Below, piece after piece: positions 53,639-61,260 of a stretch of DNA of 64,000 nt. How positions within the stretch are numbered: the stretch's first letter is position 1; each line of letters starts with the position of its first letter. The stretch spans positions 1 to 64,000 of the forward strand of contig DESK01000011.1 of the NCBI GenBank assembly GCA_002361955.1, written 5' to 3'. The notes beneath the pieces were generated by a model, which saw nothing but the letters and a program-made list of their open reading frames with translations, searched no databases and was not told the DNA's origin. This stretch comes from Lachnospiraceae bacterium UBA3316. Its GTDB lineage: Bacteria; Bacillota; Clostridia; Lachnospirales; Lachnospiraceae. The position numbers and the translations under genes were made by a program.

Positions 53639-55042
53639 ATGGAGAAAGAGGTAGCAGAATATATCAGAAAGTACGGGATGATAAGCCCGGGCGACCATAT
53701 TTTGGCAGGTGTATCGGGAGGCGCGGACTCCGTATGCCTGCTTTTTGTGCTGGAGAGCCTCAGGGAGGCGTTTGGTTTCACCCTGGAGGCCGTGCATGTA
53801 GAGCATGGCATCCGGGGGGAGGAGAGCCTGCGGGACGCGGCCTTTACGGAAGGGCTCTGCAGGGAGAGGGGCATCCCGTTTCACCTATATACCTGGGATG
53901 TGCCGGCCCGGGCGCTGCGGGAGCGGCTGACTCTGGAGGAGGCCGCCAGAAAATGCCGCTACGAATCCTTTCGGAAAGCCATGGCGGGGAAGGAGCGGGC
54001 CAAGATCGCGGTGGCCCACAACCAGGACGACCAGGCGGAAACGGTCCTGTGGAACCTGGCCCGGGGGGCGGGGCTTCGGGGCCTGGGGGGAATGAGGCCT
54101 GTAAACGGGGACATTATCCGTCCCCTGCTGGGCGTTTCCAGGGAGCAGGTGGAGGCCTATCTGAGAGAAAAGGGCCAGGAATTCTGCACGGACAGCACCA
54201 ACCTGACGGAAGAATATACCAGGAACCGCCTGCGCCGCCAGATACTTCCTGCGCTGGAGGAGGGGGTGAACGTCCGGGCGAAGGCCCATATTGCCCAGGC
54301 CGGAGAGAGGCTGCAGCGTGCCTGGGGATACCTGGAACGCCAGGCGCTCCGGGGGGCGGAACAGATTTCCGAGAACCGGGGCGGGGAGCTTTGGATCGAT
54401 GCGGAGGAGTTTCTGGCCAGGGACGAGGTGCTCCAGGAGGCGATGCTGGGGATCTTTATGGAGCGGCAGGGCATGGGACTCAAAGATGTAGGAGCCGTCC
54501 ATATCGAAGAGATCAAAAGCCTTGCGGCGGGACAGTCCGGCAGGGCGCGGAGGCTCCCGGGCGGGCGTACCGCCAGAAGGACAGGGCGCTTCCTGGTGCT
54601 GGGAGACGTCTCCGGGGAAGTACCTGCAGAGGCAGAGGAGGTGCTGCTCCCCGTGCCGGGGGAGGCCGTATGGGGGAGGTACCGGGTGAGGGCCAGCCTG
54701 GAACCCTATAAAAATCAGAGGATTCCAGAAAAAAAGTATACGAAATGGCTGGATTATGATACAATAACAGATACGATTCATCTGCGGAGCCGCAGAAGCG
54801 GAGATTATTTTATGACAGAGGGCGGACGCAGGAAATTGAAAAAATATTTTATTGACGAGAAGATACTGAGGGAGTGCAGAGGCCAGATACTCCTTTTGGC
54901 GGACGGGAGCCATATCGTGTGTATCCCGGGCCGCCGGATCAGCTCCTCGTGCAAGGTGACAGAGCGCACCAAAACCATTTTAAAAATAGAGATCATGGAG
55001 GAACGGGATAATGGAAGAAAAGATTCGTGTACTACTGTCTGA
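53639..55042 (+). CDS. tilS: tRNA(Ile)-lysidine synthase TilS
   Basis: 467 residues from ATG 53639, which follows GGAGG; earlier starts in the frame lack a site. The PP-loop is GVSGGADS (about 24-31). Further signatures are VEHGIRGEES and AVAHNQDDQAETVLWNLARGAGLRGLGG. The TilS C-terminal substrate domain ends the protein (LRSRRSGDYF and RRISSSCKVT). It converts C34 of the AUA-reading tRNA to lysidine. Its last 32 bp overlap hpt. Confidence 0.94.
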   Translation: MEKEVAEYIRKYGMISPGDHILAGVSGGADSVCLLFVLESLREAFGFTLEAVHVEHGIRGEESLRDAAFTEGLCRERGIPFHLYTWDVPARALRERLTLEEAARKCRYESFRKAMAGKERAKIAVAHNQDDQAETVLWNLARGAGLRGLGGMRPVNGDIIRPLLGVSREQVEAYLREKGQEFCTDSTNLTEEYTRNRLRRQILPALEEGVNVRAKAHIAQAGERLQRAWGYLERQALRGAEQISENRGGELWIDAEEFLARDEVLQEAMLGIFMERQGMGLKDVGAVHIEEIKSLAAGQSGRARRLPGGRTARRTGRFLVLGDVSGEVPAEAEEVLLPVPGEAVWGRYRVRASLEPYKNQRIPEKKYTKWLDYDTITDTIHLRSRRSGDYFMTEGGRRKLKKYFIDEKILRECRGQILLLADGSHIVCIPGRRISSSCKVTERTKTILKIEIMEERDNGRKDSCTTV

Positions 55043-55532
55043 GAAGGAAGTGGACGACAAGATTGCAGAGCTGGGAAAGAAGATCAGCGAGGATTATGAG
55101 GGAAAGAGCGTACATATGATCTGCGTGCTCAAGGGAGGAATATTTTTCACCTGCGAGCTGGCGAAAAGGATCACAGTTCCGGTATCCCTGGATTTCATGT
55201 CTGTGAGCAGCTACGGAGCCGGTACGAAATCCAGCGGCGTGGTAAAGATCGTCAAGGATCTGGACGAGCCCCTGGAGGGGAAGGATGTTCTGATTGTGGA
55301 GGACATCATCGATTCCGGCCGCACCTTAAGCTATCTGATTCAGATCTTAAAGAAGAGAAATCCTGCCAGCATCCGTCTGTGCACCCTGCTGGATAAGCCG
55401 GAGCGGCGTGTGACAGATGTGAAGGTGGACTATGCAGGGTTCAATATTCCCGATGAGTTTGTAGTGGGATATGGCCTTGATTATGACCAGAAATACAGAA
55501 ATCTGCCTTTTATCGGAGTGGTAGAGTTCTAG
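55011..55532 (+). CDS. hpt: Hypoxanthine phosphoribosyltransferase
   Basis: 173 residues. Its ATG lies 32 bp inside tilS with GGAGG upstream. PRPP-binding loop VLIVEDIIDSGRTLSYL, early VLKGGIFF and late VGYGLDYDQKYRNLP are typical of HPRT. It turns hypoxanthine or guanine into the nucleotide. The tilS-hpt-ftsH order is conserved across Firmicutes. Confidence 0.96.
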   Translation: MEEKIRVLLSEKEVDDKIAELGKKISEDYEGKSVHMICVLKGGIFFTCELAKRITVPVSLDFMSVSSYGAGTKSSGVVKIVKDLDEPLEGKDVLIVEDIIDSGRTLSYLIQILKKRNPASIRLCTLLDKPERRVTDVKVDYAGFNIPDEFVVGYGLDYDQKYRNLPFIGVVEF

Positions 55533-55552
55533 AAAGCGAGGAGTTTTAAAAA

Positions 55553-57388
55553 TTGAAAGATAGTTCAAAAGGAATTGGCTTTTATGTCCTGATCATAGCC
55601 CTGGTGATTCTGTTTGTCTATATGTTCCGGAATGGATTTGATACGAGGATGGCGTCGTATTCCTATCAGCGCTTTGAGGAGGCTTTGGAGAATAAAGAGA
55701 TCTCCTATGTGGAGATCCACCCCAATGAGCAGGTTCCCACAGGACAGCTCTTGATCACTCTTGAGGATAATGATACTCCGGTGAAGCTGAACGTGGCTGA
55801 CGTGAAGGAAGTCCAGGAGCAGCTGGATGACAACGGAGTCCCGAATTACATGTATGATATCGAGAAGGAAAGCACCTTTATGACCACCATCCTTCCCCTG
55901 CTGATGATGGGGGGAATGTGCATCTTTATTTTGATGTTTATGAACCGTCAGGCCAACGGCGGCAATAATAAAATGATGAATTTCGGCAAGAGCAGGGCGA
56001 CGCTGATCCTGCCCGATACGAAGAGCATCAGCTTTAAGGACGTGGCGGGCCTGGAGGAAGAGAAGGAGGAGCTGGAAGAGGTCGTAGACTTTCTGAAGGA
56101 ACCGAAGAAGTATGTGCAGGTGGGGGCCAGGATCCCCAAGGGCGTGCTTCTCGTGGGACCTCCGGGAACGGGTAAGACCCTGCTGGCCAAAGCGGTGGCA
56201 GGGGAGGCGGGCGTTCCCTTCTACAGCATCTCCGGCTCTGATTTTGTGGAAATGTTCGTGGGAGTGGGCGCTTCCCGTGTGAGGGATCTCTTCTGGGAGG
56301 CCAAAAGGCATGCTCCCTGTATCGTCTTTATCGACGAGATCGACGCGGTGGCCAGGAGACGGGGCACCGGGATGGGCGGCGGACACGACGAGCGGGAGCA
56401 GACCCTGAACCAGATGCTGGTGGAGATGGACGGCTTTGGCGTAAATGAGGGGATTATCGTGATGGCGGCCACCAACCGGGTGGACATCCTGGATCCTGCG
56501 ATTCTGAGGCCGGGGCGTTTCGACCGGAAAGTGGGCGTGGGAAAGCCGGATGTGAGAGGCAGGCAGGAGATCCTGCAGGTACACGTGAAGGGAAAGTCCC
56601 TGGGGGACGACGTAAACCTTGCGGAGATCGCCCAGGCCACGGCGGGCTTCACGGGAGCAGATTTGGAGAATCTGCTGAACGAGGCGGCGATCCTGGCGGC
56701 AAAGGCCAACAGATCCTATATTGTGCAGAACGATATCCGGCAGGCCTTCGTGAAGGTGGGCATAGGCGCGGAAAAGAGGAGCAAGGTGATCTCCGACAAG
56801 GAAAAGCGCATCACGGCCTACCACGAGGCGGGCCATGCCATTCTCTTCCATGTGCTTCCTGATGTTGGGCCGGTGCATACGGTTTCCATCATTCCCACGG
56901 GGATGGGCGCGGCGGGTTATACCATGCCCTTGCCCGGAAAGGATGAGATGTTCCAAACCAAAGGGCAGATGCTTCAGGAAATTGTGGTAGGTTTTGGCGG
57001 CAGAGTAGCGGAGGAGCTGGTCATCGGAGATGTGACGACGGGCGCTTCCCAGGATATTAAGCAGTCCACGGAGCTGGCCAGGGCTATGGTCACACGGTAC
57101 GGAATGTCTGAAAAGGTTGGCATGATCAATTACGGAAGCGACGATGAGGTGTTTATAGGCCGTGACCTGGCCCATACGAGAGGCTATGGGGAAAATACCC
57201 AGGCGCTGATTGACAGTGAAGTAAAGCGGATTGTGGATGAGTCTTACGAGAGAGCGAAAAAGCTGATCCTGGAGCATATCGACGTCCTCCACAGCTGCGC
57301 GGCTCTTTTGATAAAAGAGGAAAAGATTGGGCGGGAGCAGTTTGAGGCCCTGTTTGATGAACCCAAAGAGGGAAATTTGACGATATAG
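55553..57388 (+). CDS. ftsH: ATP-dependent zinc metalloprotease FtsH
   Basis: 611 residues with a TTG start after GAGGAG; no ATG is suitably placed. TM1 is at about 9-24, an outer domain at about 30-100, and TM2 at about 107-127 (ILPLLMMGGMCIFILMF). The AAA domain has GPPGTGKT (about 202) and Walker B FIDEIDAV, second region of homology included (NRVDILDPAILRPGRFDR). The protease site is HEAGH (about 424-428) with a distal Asp. It degrades misfolded membrane and short-lived proteins. Confidence 0.97.
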   Translation: MKDSSKGIGFYVLIIALVILFVYMFRNGFDTRMASYSYQRFEEALENKEISYVEIHPNEQVPTGQLLITLEDNDTPVKLNVADVKEVQEQLDDNGVPNYMYDIEKESTFMTTILPLLMMGGMCIFILMFMNRQANGGNNKMMNFGKSRATLILPDTKSISFKDVAGLEEEKEELEEVVDFLKEPKKYVQVGARIPKGVLLVGPPGTGKTLLAKAVAGEAGVPFYSISGSDFVEMFVGVGASRVRDLFWEAKRHAPCIVFIDEIDAVARRRGTGMGGGHDEREQTLNQMLVEMDGFGVNEGIIVMAATNRVDILDPAILRPGRFDRKVGVGKPDVRGRQEILQVHVKGKSLGDDVNLAEIAQATAGFTGADLENLLNEAAILAAKANRSYIVQNDIRQAFVKVGIGAEKRSKVISDKEKRITAYHEAGHAILFHVLPDVGPVHTVSIIPTGMGAAGYTMPLPGKDEMFQTKGQMLQEIVVGFGGRVAEELVIGDVTTGASQDIKQSTELARAMVTRYGMSEKVGMINYGSDDEVFIGRDLAHTRGYGENTQALIDSEVKRIVDESYERAKKLILEHIDVLHSCAALLIKEEKIGREQFEALFDEPKEGNLTI

Positions 57389-57478
57389 GGGGAAAAATGT
57401 TTGGTGGGATGTTGTCAAACCTGTATAGAAATACAAAGACAAAAAAATGAACTTTGTGCAGACTTCGCCGGAAAGTGA

Positions 57479-57583
57479 TGCTATAATACACAACGTAAAA
57501 CCCCCAATACATTATATAGTTTTTGCTACACCCCATAAGAGAAATACCTTCTCCAAAAAAGACGGCCAGAAGCCGTCTTTTTT
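57479..57583 (+). ncRNA. Candidate small RNA between ftsH and the GH13 gene
   Basis: An extended -10 promoter TGCTATAAT (57479-57487, no good -35) would start a transcript near 57494 that ends at the terminator at 57555-57583 about 90 nt later, with no open frame. It could be a small RNA or a leftover 5' leader. Confidence 0.3.
57555..57583 (+). terminator. Rho-independent terminator downstream of ftsH
   Basis: AAAAAAGACGGC pairs with GCCGTCTTTTTT over a CAGAA loop; works for either strand. Confidence 0.9.
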
Positions 57584-57649
57584 CTTGTGTGAAAAGGAAA
57601 GTTAGTATAAAATAACTGTAAGAAAACAAGTTGTGGAGGAAACCTGAAT

Positions 57650-59791
57650 ATGAATCAGAATAAAACGGATATTGATTACCTGCAGAAATCGGAGGTTTAT
57701 GCCATGCGAATGAGGCCGGTGTTCCGTTCCGATGGTCTGTTTAGTGATGAGACGGAGAACTATGTCAGCCCCATGGAACCAGAGGCAGGAGACAAGGTTA
57801 CGATCCGTTTCCGGTCTTTAAAAAATAATATTGATTACGTATATTGGATCAGCGGAGCCAGAAGGCTTTTGATGGATTTCGAGAAGACGGAAGGGGATTT
57901 CGACTACTATAAAATAGAGGTGGTCATGGGAGAGGAGATCCTTCATTATTATTTTGAAGTCCGTGTGGGAAAGATCCATTGCTTCTATAATAAGATGGGA
58001 GTGTCAAAGGATCTGCAGGATTATTATGCTTTTGCCATTGCGCCGGGGTTCAAGACGCCCAAGTGGGCCAAGGGAGCTGTCATGTACCAGATCCTGGTAG
58101 ACAGGTTCCGAAACGGGGATCCTACCAATACGGTGGAGGACAGGGAATATTATTATATCGGGGATACTGCGGTGCATATCAAGGACTGGAACCAGTGTCC
58201 CGCTTCCAATATGGAGATTCGTGAATTTTACGGGGGAGATCTGCAGGGAGTGCTGGATAAGCTGGATTACCTGCAGGAGCTGGGGGTGGATGTCATTTAC
58301 TTCAACCCTATTTTTGTGTCCCCTTCCAATCACAAGTATGATATTCAGGATTATGATTATGTGGATCCGCATTACGGAAAGATCGTCAACGACGGGGGCC
58401 AGGTGCTGCCGGAGGGCTGCAGCGACAATTCCCAGGCCACTAAGTACATTCAGAGGGTTACCGATAAGGAAAACCTGGAGGCCAGCAACCAGCTTCTGAT
58501 CACATTGATCCAGGAAGCCCACAGCCGCGGCATGAAGGTGATCCTGGACGGCGTGTTTAACCATTGCGGTTCCTTCAACAAATGGCTGGACAGAGAGCGC
58601 ATTTATGAAAAGCAGGAGGGATACGAAAAGGGGGCGTACATATCTGCCGACAGTCCCTACAGAAGCTTCTTTAAATTTAACAATGAGCATGAATGGCCCT
58701 ATAATCCTTTCTATGACGGCTGGTGGGGCCATGAGACGCTGCCGAAGCTGGCTTATGAGGATTCCCCGAAGCTTTACGAGTATATTATGGAGGTGGCCAG
58801 AAAGTGGGTGTCCCCGCCCTTTAACGCCGACGGCTGGAGGCTGGACGTGGCGGCGGATTTAGGCTTCAGCAGTGAATACAACCACAGGTTCTGGAAGGAG
58901 TTCCGGAAGGTGGTAAAGGAGGCGAATCCGGACGCCATTATTTTGGCGGAGCATTACGGAGACGCCGGCTCCTGGCTGCGCGGGGATGAGTGGGATACGG
59001 TGATGAATTACGATGCGTTCATGGAGCCCCTCACCTGGTTTTTCACAGGAATGGAGAAACACAGTGACTTCTACCGGGAGGATCTTCTGGGAAATCATGA
59101 GAGCTTTATAGGGGCTATGAACCACCATATGTCCAATTTCCTGGCGCCCTCCCTGCAGACGGCCATGAATGAGCTGTCCAATCACGACCACTCAAGATTT
59201 CTGACCAGGACGAACCATAAGGCAGGAAGGGTCCATGTGCTGGGAAGCGACGCTGCCGGAGAAGATGTGGATAAGTCGGTGATGCGGGAGGCCATCGTGA
59301 TGCAGATGACCTGGCCGGGAGCGCCTACCCTGTACTACGGAGACGAGGCGGGAGTGGTAGGATTTACGGATCCGGATAACCGCAGGACCTATCCCTGGGG
59401 ACAGGAGGATCAGGAGCTGATCGATTTCTACCGCAGGATGATACAGATCCACAAAAAATATGATGTTTTGACTCATGGTTCCTTAAAATTTTTGGAGTGC
59501 TGCCATAACAGCATCAGCTATGCCCGCTTCAGCGACAGGGAGCAGATCGTGGTGGCCTTTAATAATGGCAGCGAGCCCATGGAGCTTACGCTGTCCGTAT
59601 GGCAGGCGGGAATCCCGGGGGGCAGCAGCCTGGTGAGGCTGATGCTCAGCAGCAGCGAAGGTTTTACAGAGGAGCCGGAGACATACCGCTGTGAAAACGG
59701 CCAAATCTGTCTGGAACTTCCGGCGAAAGCTGCCATTGTATTGAAAAGACAGAAAAATTTTACTTGCTTATCGGAGCCCGCCGAAGTATAA
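57650..59791 (+). CDS. GH13 alpha-glycosidase (neopullulanase/maltogenic amylase type)
   Basis: 713 residues with GGAGG before ATG and no signal peptide, so it is cytoplasmic. A CBM34-like N-domain (about 15-130) precedes the GH13 barrel: VIYFNPIFVSPSNHKYD, DGVFNHCGS, catalytic Asp399 in GWRLDVA, acid/base Glu434 in LAEHYGD and Asp513 in LSNHDHSR. The C-terminal sheet follows. It hydrolyses maltodextrins or cyclomaltodextrins and pullulan-like alpha-glucans taken up by the cell. The LacI regulator that follows is likely its regulator. Confidence 0.9.
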   Translation: MNQNKTDIDYLQKSEVYAMRMRPVFRSDGLFSDETENYVSPMEPEAGDKVTIRFRSLKNNIDYVYWISGARRLLMDFEKTEGDFDYYKIEVVMGEEILHYYFEVRVGKIHCFYNKMGVSKDLQDYYAFAIAPGFKTPKWAKGAVMYQILVDRFRNGDPTNTVEDREYYYIGDTAVHIKDWNQCPASNMEIREFYGGDLQGVLDKLDYLQELGVDVIYFNPIFVSPSNHKYDIQDYDYVDPHYGKIVNDGGQVLPEGCSDNSQATKYIQRVTDKENLEASNQLLITLIQEAHSRGMKVILDGVFNHCGSFNKWLDRERIYEKQEGYEKGAYISADSPYRSFFKFNNEHEWPYNPFYDGWWGHETLPKLAYEDSPKLYEYIMEVARKWVSPPFNADGWRLDVAADLGFSSEYNHRFWKEFRKVVKEANPDAIILAEHYGDAGSWLRGDEWDTVMNYDAFMEPLTWFFTGMEKHSDFYREDLLGNHESFIGAMNHHMSNFLAPSLQTAMNELSNHDHSRFLTRTNHKAGRVHVLGSDAAGEDVDKSVMREAIVMQMTWPGAPTLYYGDEAGVVGFTDPDNRRTYPWGQEDQELIDFYRRMIQIHKKYDVLTHGSLKFLECCHNSISYARFSDREQIVVAFNNGSEPMELTLSVWQAGIPGGSSLVRLMLSSSEGFTEEPETYRCENGQICLELPAKAAIVLKRQKNFTCLSEPAEV

Positions 59792-59792
59792 T
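59764..59792 (+). promoter_or_regulatory. Promoter of the lacI-type gene
   Basis: TTGCTT at 59764-59769, a 17-nt spacer and TATAAT at 59787-59792, inside the end of the GH13 gene. Confidence 0.65.
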
Positions 59793-59826
59793 AGAACCAT
59801 GTTTAGTGAAAGAAAGAGGGAAAGAA

Positions 59827-60843
59827 ATGGCAACGATAAGAGATCTGGCAAAGCGTACGGGTTACTCTGTGACGACAATTTCAAGGGTTTTGAATAATGA
59901 CCCTACCATGAAAGTGACAGACAACACGCGGGTGGCTATCCTGGAGGCTGCGGCGGAGTTGAATTATTCCCTGCCAAAGCCCAAACGCTTGGGAAAAAAC
60001 CATGCGCCCCGTATTGCAGTAGCGGAGATGATGACCCAGAAGGAGCAGTTGTCTGATCCCTATTATCTGTACTTAAAAAACTATGTGGTTCGGGCCTGCA
60101 TGGAGCAGGGATATATGGTGTCTTACCTGTCAGAGGTAAGCGAAGGCGGCGGGATCGCGGGACAGGGAGAACTGGACGGCATCCTGGCCGTGGGAATTTT
60201 TTCGGAGGAACAGATCCGGCAGATGGAGGAGATCAGCAAGGCGATCATATTTGTGGATTCCTCCCCGGATGAGCAGCAGTATGATTCGGTGGTGCTGAAC
60301 TTCAAGCTGGGAGTGGAGCAGGCCCTGGATTACCTGATGCAGCACGGGCATTACAGGATCGGGTTTTTAGGTCCTACTTATAAACTGGATCAGAAGAAGC
60401 GTCCGGCTCCGGAGGTGAGGCGTCAGTATTTCAGGGAATACATGACGGAGATCGGGCGGTACGACGAGTGCTGGGTTATCGACACGATGCTTACCCTGGA
60501 CGAGACCAGGGAGCAGGTGAAAAAATGGCTGCAGTCAGGAGAGCAGCGCCCCACGGCATTTCTTGCCTACAATGAGGAGACGGCCATCACGGCTGTGAGC
60601 GTTTTCCAGGAGGCGGGAATCCGTATCCCGGAGGACATCTCCATCATAAGCTTCAATGACACGCCCCTTTCGATTCTCATTGAGCCGCCCCTCACGAGCA
60701 TCAACGCCCATCTGGAGAGCATGGGCAGGGTAGCTGTGAAGCTCTTAAAGGAGAGGCTGGAGGATCACCAGCACATTCCGTATAAAGTGGTGCTTCCGCT
60801 GACACTTTCGGAGAGAAGCAGCGTGAAGGATTATCAGGAATAG
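59827..60843 (+). CDS. LacI-family transcriptional regulator
   Basis: 338 residues; ATG 59827 is used because the HTH begins there (MATIRDLAKRTGYSVTTISRVLNNDPTMKV), while a longer upstream frame is unsupported. The rest is a periplasmic-binding-like sugar domain (GELDGILAVGIFSEEQI; GHYRIGFLGPTY; IISFNDTPLSILIEPPLTSI). It resembles regulators such as MsmR/GalR that respond to sugars. It lies after the GH13 gene and before a GH2 gene on the far side of a terminator, so it may control either. Confidence 0.93.
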   Translation: MATIRDLAKRTGYSVTTISRVLNNDPTMKVTDNTRVAILEAAAELNYSLPKPKRLGKNHAPRIAVAEMMTQKEQLSDPYYLYLKNYVVRACMEQGYMVSYLSEVSEGGGIAGQGELDGILAVGIFSEEQIRQMEEISKAIIFVDSSPDEQQYDSVVLNFKLGVEQALDYLMQHGHYRIGFLGPTYKLDQKKRPAPEVRRQYFREYMTEIGRYDECWVIDTMLTLDETREQVKKWLQSGEQRPTAFLAYNEETAITAVSVFQEAGIRIPEDISIISFNDTPLSILIEPPLTSINAHLESMGRVAVKLLKERLEDHQHIPYKVVLPLTLSERSSVKDYQE

Positions 60844-60858
60844 ACTTTAGTAAACAAG

Positions 60859-60887
60859 AAACCGTCCTTTTTGAGGACGGTTTTTTT
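60859..60887 (+). terminator. Rho-independent terminator after lacI
   Basis: AAACCGTCC (60859-60867) pairs with GGACGGTTT (60875-60883), loop TTTTTGA, then T run. Confidence 0.92.
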
Positions 60888-61260
60888 GACTCTTTTGACG
60901 GCAAAACATAGAAAAAAGAGGAGAATAACGAAGTAAAGGATACAAAAAGAGGATAATCGTGCAAAAAGAATTGTATAAAATTCACAAAAATGAATGTGAT
61001 ATTTCGGATATAATGTCAATAACACATCACTAAACAAATGATATAATAATAGACAAGGGCATATTGCCGCATTTTGGTGAGCAAATAAAACGTATCGTCG
61101 GCAAAGTGATGAAGGAGGGAGGAAAGAAGACGTTTGTCCGGGGATGCCGCCGGCAGGACCTGCTTGGCCGCAAAGCCGAGGGAGTGGGGATGGCCGGGTT
61201 CCCAAGGTGTAAAGAAGAAATGGGAGACACACATATTTGATTGCAAAAGGAGACTGACAG
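60888..61260 (+). promoter_or_regulatory. Promoter region and structured leader of the second GH2 gene
   Basis: 373 bases without a gene. TATAAT at 61009-61014 has no good -35; a partial match to the 14-mer element (GTATAAAATTCACA, 60973-60986, 9 of 14) stands at the same distance from it as at 23.7 and 25.3 kb. A second TATAAT lies at 61042-61047. The leader from about 61098 to 61212 is unusually G+C-rich for an intergenic stretch, with several hairpin-capable segments (GCCGGCAG, GCAAAGCC, GGCCGGGTT). AAAGGAGA precedes the GH2 start. Confidence 0.5.

Noticed and set aside
53566..54711. A 381-codon plus-strand frame inside tilS, rich in Gly, Arg and Pro
   Set aside because: It is the alternate frame of tilS; composition is typical of shadow frames and no domain is seen.
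55565..57493. A 642-codon open frame on the minus strand opposite ftsH
   Set aside because: It mirrors the clearly coding ftsH gene, has no recognisable motifs and no ribosome site. It is a GC-rich shadow frame.
61098..61212. Definite c-di-GMP riboswitch call
   Set aside because: Only two short motif matches; the GNRA loop and 5' pairing partner were not found, so it is given as a low-weight finding and not as a named riboswitch.
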